DNA of 34,912 nucleotides, from positions 1-34,912 of the forward strand of contig JAEWOS010000031.1 of NCBI GenBank assembly GCA_023460855.1, given 5' to 3'. Each line of letters begins with the position of its first letter. Positions within the stretch are counted from its first letter, which is position 1. Both the position numbers and the translations under genes were made by a program. Below, one piece after another: positions 32,666-34,912 of the stretch. This DNA comes from Bacteroidota bacterium. GTDB lineage: Bacteria > Bacteroidota > Bacteroidia > Flavobacteriales > Weeksellaceae. The notes under the pieces are model-generated. The model was given only the letters and a program-made list of their open reading frames with translations. It was not told the origin of the DNA and made no database searches.

Positions 32666-34912
32666 ATGAAAAGAAATTATCTTAAACTTCTGGTTTTATT
32701 GTTTCCGTTTTTTCTGTATGGTCAACACCATTCCGAAGATTCTAATACGATAAAACCATGCGGCGAGTTTGACGTAGTGCAGCAAATGCGTATTTCAGAT
32801 CCCCAGGCTCACGCCCAGTATGTAAAAGGGATTGAAGAAGCGAAAAAACACGCTTCGAATCCGTTAGCAAAACAGGCAGGCACTGTCTACACAATTCCAG
32901 TCGTTTTCCATGTGCTGCACGATAACGGCTCATCAAACATCAGTAAAGCCCAAATTGATGATGCGCTGTTTATCCTGAACCGCGATTTCAACAAACAAAA
33001 TGCCGATGCAAATACTGTACACCAGGATTTCCAGTCTATTGTTGGCGACGCAGAAATTGAGTTTAAATACGCAACAGTCGCTCCGGACGGTACCTGTTTT
33101 GATGGAATCACCAGAACTGTGGCTATCAACAACTCCACTGACGCAATGGGTCAGCTTAATCAGGTTCTCGATGGTAACAACGTTTATCAGGGGGTATGGC
33201 CTCATCACAAATATTTAAATATCATTATTGCAAGAGATATCGGAGGTGCAGCCGGCTATACCTGGCGTCCGTTTACCACTTCATTTACAAGTATATCCAA
33301 TATGCGGTATAACTCGATTTTTGTGTTACAGAATTATGTAGGAGCTACAGGAACTTCCAGTGTACAAAGAAGCAGAACGTTAACTCATGAAGTTGGCCAC
33401 TGGCTGAATCTGCAGCATACCTGGGGAAGTACAAACCAGCCGGGCGTAACATGTGGCGACGACGAAGTAACTGACACGCCGTTGACAAAAGGAAATCAGA
33501 CCTGTAACCTTAATGACACTAGCTGTAGCCCACGTGCGAATGTTGAGAATTACATGGATTATTCCTACTGTTTCAAAATGTTTACGAACGGTCAGGTTAC
33601 GAGGATGCGTTCAGCTTTGTTGAGCACGTATGGCGGCCGATATCTTATCTGGACACAGGCCAACCTGCAAGAAACCGGAGTAGGAGTATCACTTTTTTTA
33701 TGTCCTGCAAAAATAAGCAAGAACAGTACAGAACTCTGTTCTGGCAAGACTGTCACTTTTTCGGTGACCGGTTCTTTAATGCCAATTGCCACTTATTCAT
33801 GGTCTTTTCCGGGAGGCAATCCATCCACTTCTACCTCAGCTGCGCCGGTAGTAACCTATAATACTTCAGGTCTTTACAATGTAACTGTAACCATCAACAG
33901 TATTGCCGGAAGTAAAACTATGACATTACATAATCTTATCGTTAATTCCACGCCTTCTGCACCGACAGCTTCTGCGCAAACTTTCTGCGGATCTGCGACT
34001 GTGGCTGATCTGAACGGAACCGGCTCCAACCTGAAATGGTATTCTGCGGCAACCGGTGGATCTGCACTGAATTCAACAACAACGCTTTCAACAGGAACTT
34101 ACTACGTTTCGCAGACTACCAATTCATGCGAATCGACAAGGACTTCCGTAAATGTAACTGTAAATTCTGTTCCGGCTGCTCCGACTGCTTCCGCGCAAAC
34201 TTTCTGCGGAACTGCGACTGTAGCTGATCTGAACGGAACCGGATCGAATCTGAAATGGTATTCAGCGGCAACCGGTGGATCTGCACTGAATTCAACAGCA
34301 ACGCTTTCAACAGGAACTTATTACGTTTCCCAGACTACCAATTCATGTGAATCGACAAGGACTTCCGTAAATGTAACTGTAAATACAGTACCGGCTGCAC
34401 CTACAGCTTCCGCGCAAACTTTCTGCGGAACTGCGACTGTAGCTGATCTGAACGGAACCGGATCGAATCTGAAATGGTATTCAGCGGCAACCGGTGGATC
34501 TGAGCTGAATTCAACGGCAACGCTTTCAACAGGAACTTATTACGTTTCCCAGACTACAAATTCATGTGAATCGACAAGGACTTCTCTGAATGTGACGGTA
34601 AATACAGTACCGGCTGCACCTACAGCTTCCGCGCAAACTTTCTGCGGAACTGCGACTGTGGCTGATCTGAACGGAACGGGATCCAACCTGAAATGGTATT
34701 CAGCGGCAACCGGTGGATCTGCACTGAATTCAACGACAACGCTGTCAACGGGAACTTACTACGTTTCGCAGACTACCAATTCATGCGAGTCGACAAGGAC
34801 TTCCGTTAATGTAACTGTAAAATCTGTACCGGCTGCTCCGACAGCTTGCGCGCAAACTTTCTGCGGATCTGCTACTGTGGCGGATCTGAACGGAACGGGA
34901 TCCAACCTGAAA
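32666..34912 (+). CDS. Secreted M43 (cytophagalysin-type) metalloprotease with PKD and Ig-like repeats; 3' end off window
   Basis: Open to the window end (749 codons seen). Signal peptide MKRNYLKLLVLLFPFFLYGQ, cleaved near residue 20. The M43 catalytic domain (about 60-330) has zinc motif HEVGHWLNLQH (H241, E242, H245, H251; N replaces the G of HExxHxxGxxH, as is usual in this group), disulphide Cys around it, and a Met-turn NYMDYS (M297). A PKD-like domain follows (about 345-428, YSWSFPGGNPSTST) and then tandem Ig-like repeats of 73 aa from residue 432. This type ends in a T9SS sorting domain in related proteins, which would lie beyond the window. Role: secreted or surface protease, exact substrate unknown. 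Preceded by a -7 element (TAATTTTG). Confidence 0.93.
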   Translation, partial: MKRNYLKLLVLLFPFFLYGQHHSEDSNTIKPCGEFDVVQQMRISDPQAHAQYVKGIEEAKKHASNPLAKQAGTVYTIPVVFHVLHDNGSSNISKAQIDDALFILNRDFNKQNADANTVHQDFQSIVGDAEIEFKYATVAPDGTCFDGITRTVAINNSTDAMGQLNQVLDGNNVYQGVWPHHKYLNIIIARDIGGAAGYTWRPFTTSFTSISNMRYNSIFVLQNYVGATGTSSVQRSRTLTHEVGHWLNLQHTWGSTNQPGVTCGDDEVTDTPLTKGNQTCNLNDTSCSPRANVENYMDYSYCFKMFTNGQVTRMRSALLSTYGGRYLIWTQANLQETGVGVSLFLCPAKISKNSTELCSGKTVTFSVTGSLMPIATYSWSFPGGNPSTSTSAAPVVTYNTSGLYNVTVTINSIAGSKTMTLHNLIVNSTPSAPTASAQTFCGSATVADLNGTGSNLKWYSAATGGSALNSTTTLSTGTYYVSQTTNSCESTRTSVNVTVNSVPAAPTASAQTFCGTATVADLNGTGSNLKWYSAATGGSALNSTATLSTGTYYVSQTTNSCESTRTSVNVTVNTVPAAPTASAQTFCGTATVADLNGTGSNLKWYSAATGGSELNSTATLSTGTYYVSQTTNSCESTRTSLNVTVNTVPAAPTASAQTFCGTATVADLNGTGSNLKWYSAATGGSALNSTTTLSTGTYYVSQTTNSCESTRTSVNVTVKSVPAAPTACAQTFCGSATVADLNGTGSNLK
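33959..34912 (+). repeat. Tandem 219-bp (73-aa) Ig-like repeats, four full copies plus part of a fifth
   Basis: Unit starts at 33959, 34178, 34397, 34616 and 34835, each exactly 219 bases (the motif CTTTCTGCGG recurs every 219). Each unit reads APTASAQTFCG, then VADLNGTG, LKWYSAATGGS, TLSTGTYYVSQ, NSCESTRTS, with two Cys likely to be bonded. Differences between copies are few and mostly synonymous. The fifth copy has Ser changed to Cys at 34847-34849 (ACAQ in place of ASAQ). Confidence 0.92.

Overview
The window looks like the chromosome of a Bacteroidota member, class Flavobacteriia, most likely Weeksellaceae (Chryseobacterium/Kaistella type). This rests on Bacteroidota promoter elements (TAnnTTTG at -7), signal peptides ending in F-G-Q, a type IX secretion C-terminal domain, a BlaI/BlaR1 pair with an M56 peptidase, a cytophagalysin-type M43 protease, and AT-rich spacers with degenerate TTTGAGA-type repeats. 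The genus is an inference from overall appearance.

Region 1 (1 to about 8260) is AT-rich and is read here as an integron gene-cassette array. Six junctions (the first cut by the window edge) carry attC-like folds: an outer 5' box ending AAC, an inverted GGG...CCC arm, and a CCGTT(R) core. The decisive evidence is internal. In a circular cassette, the first bases after the recombination point must be complementary to that cassette's own 3' R'' box. This holds for cassettes 1, 3, 4, 5 and 6 (8-10 bases each) and fails only for cassette 2. The cassettes carry: a delta-60 repeat protein with a T9SS sorting domain; two unknown cytoplasmic proteins; a small lipoprotein; a two-gene AAA-ATPase + DUF4435/TOPRIM pair resembling the PARIS phage-defence system (AriA/AriB); a secreted HExxH metalloprotease; and, at the decayed distal end, an unknown 152-aa protein. 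All genes read rightward, so an integrase, if present, should lie off the left edge. It is not visible.

Region 2 (8262-10980) holds a BlaI repressor and a BlaR1-like M56 metallopeptidase on the minus strand. The BlaR1 gene is interrupted by two compensating homopolymer frameshifts. An initiator tRNA-Met with a clear promoter follows (10983-11055).

Region 3 (11094-14040) carries plus-strand housekeeping genes: a YciO-type Sua5/YrdC protein, YaaA and PrmC. A 550-base spacer of degenerate repeats lies between the first two, and a hairpin element follows prmC.

Region 4 (14040-20295, minus strand) is a tightly packed operon: parE, a two-TM protein, parC, an anchored protein and a rhomboid protease. 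Two of its junctions are TAATG overlaps.

Region 5 (20493-32179, minus strand) is ordinary chromosome, with good terminators between several genes: AIM24, DoxX, AI-2E transporter, FMN reductase, two SDRs, a P2-type ATPase, YchF, ferritin, an RRM protein and a GHL10 lipoprotein.

Region 6 (32666 to the end) is the start of a large secreted M43 metalloprotease. It has a PKD-like domain and nearly identical 219-bp (73-aa) Ig-like repeats running off the window.
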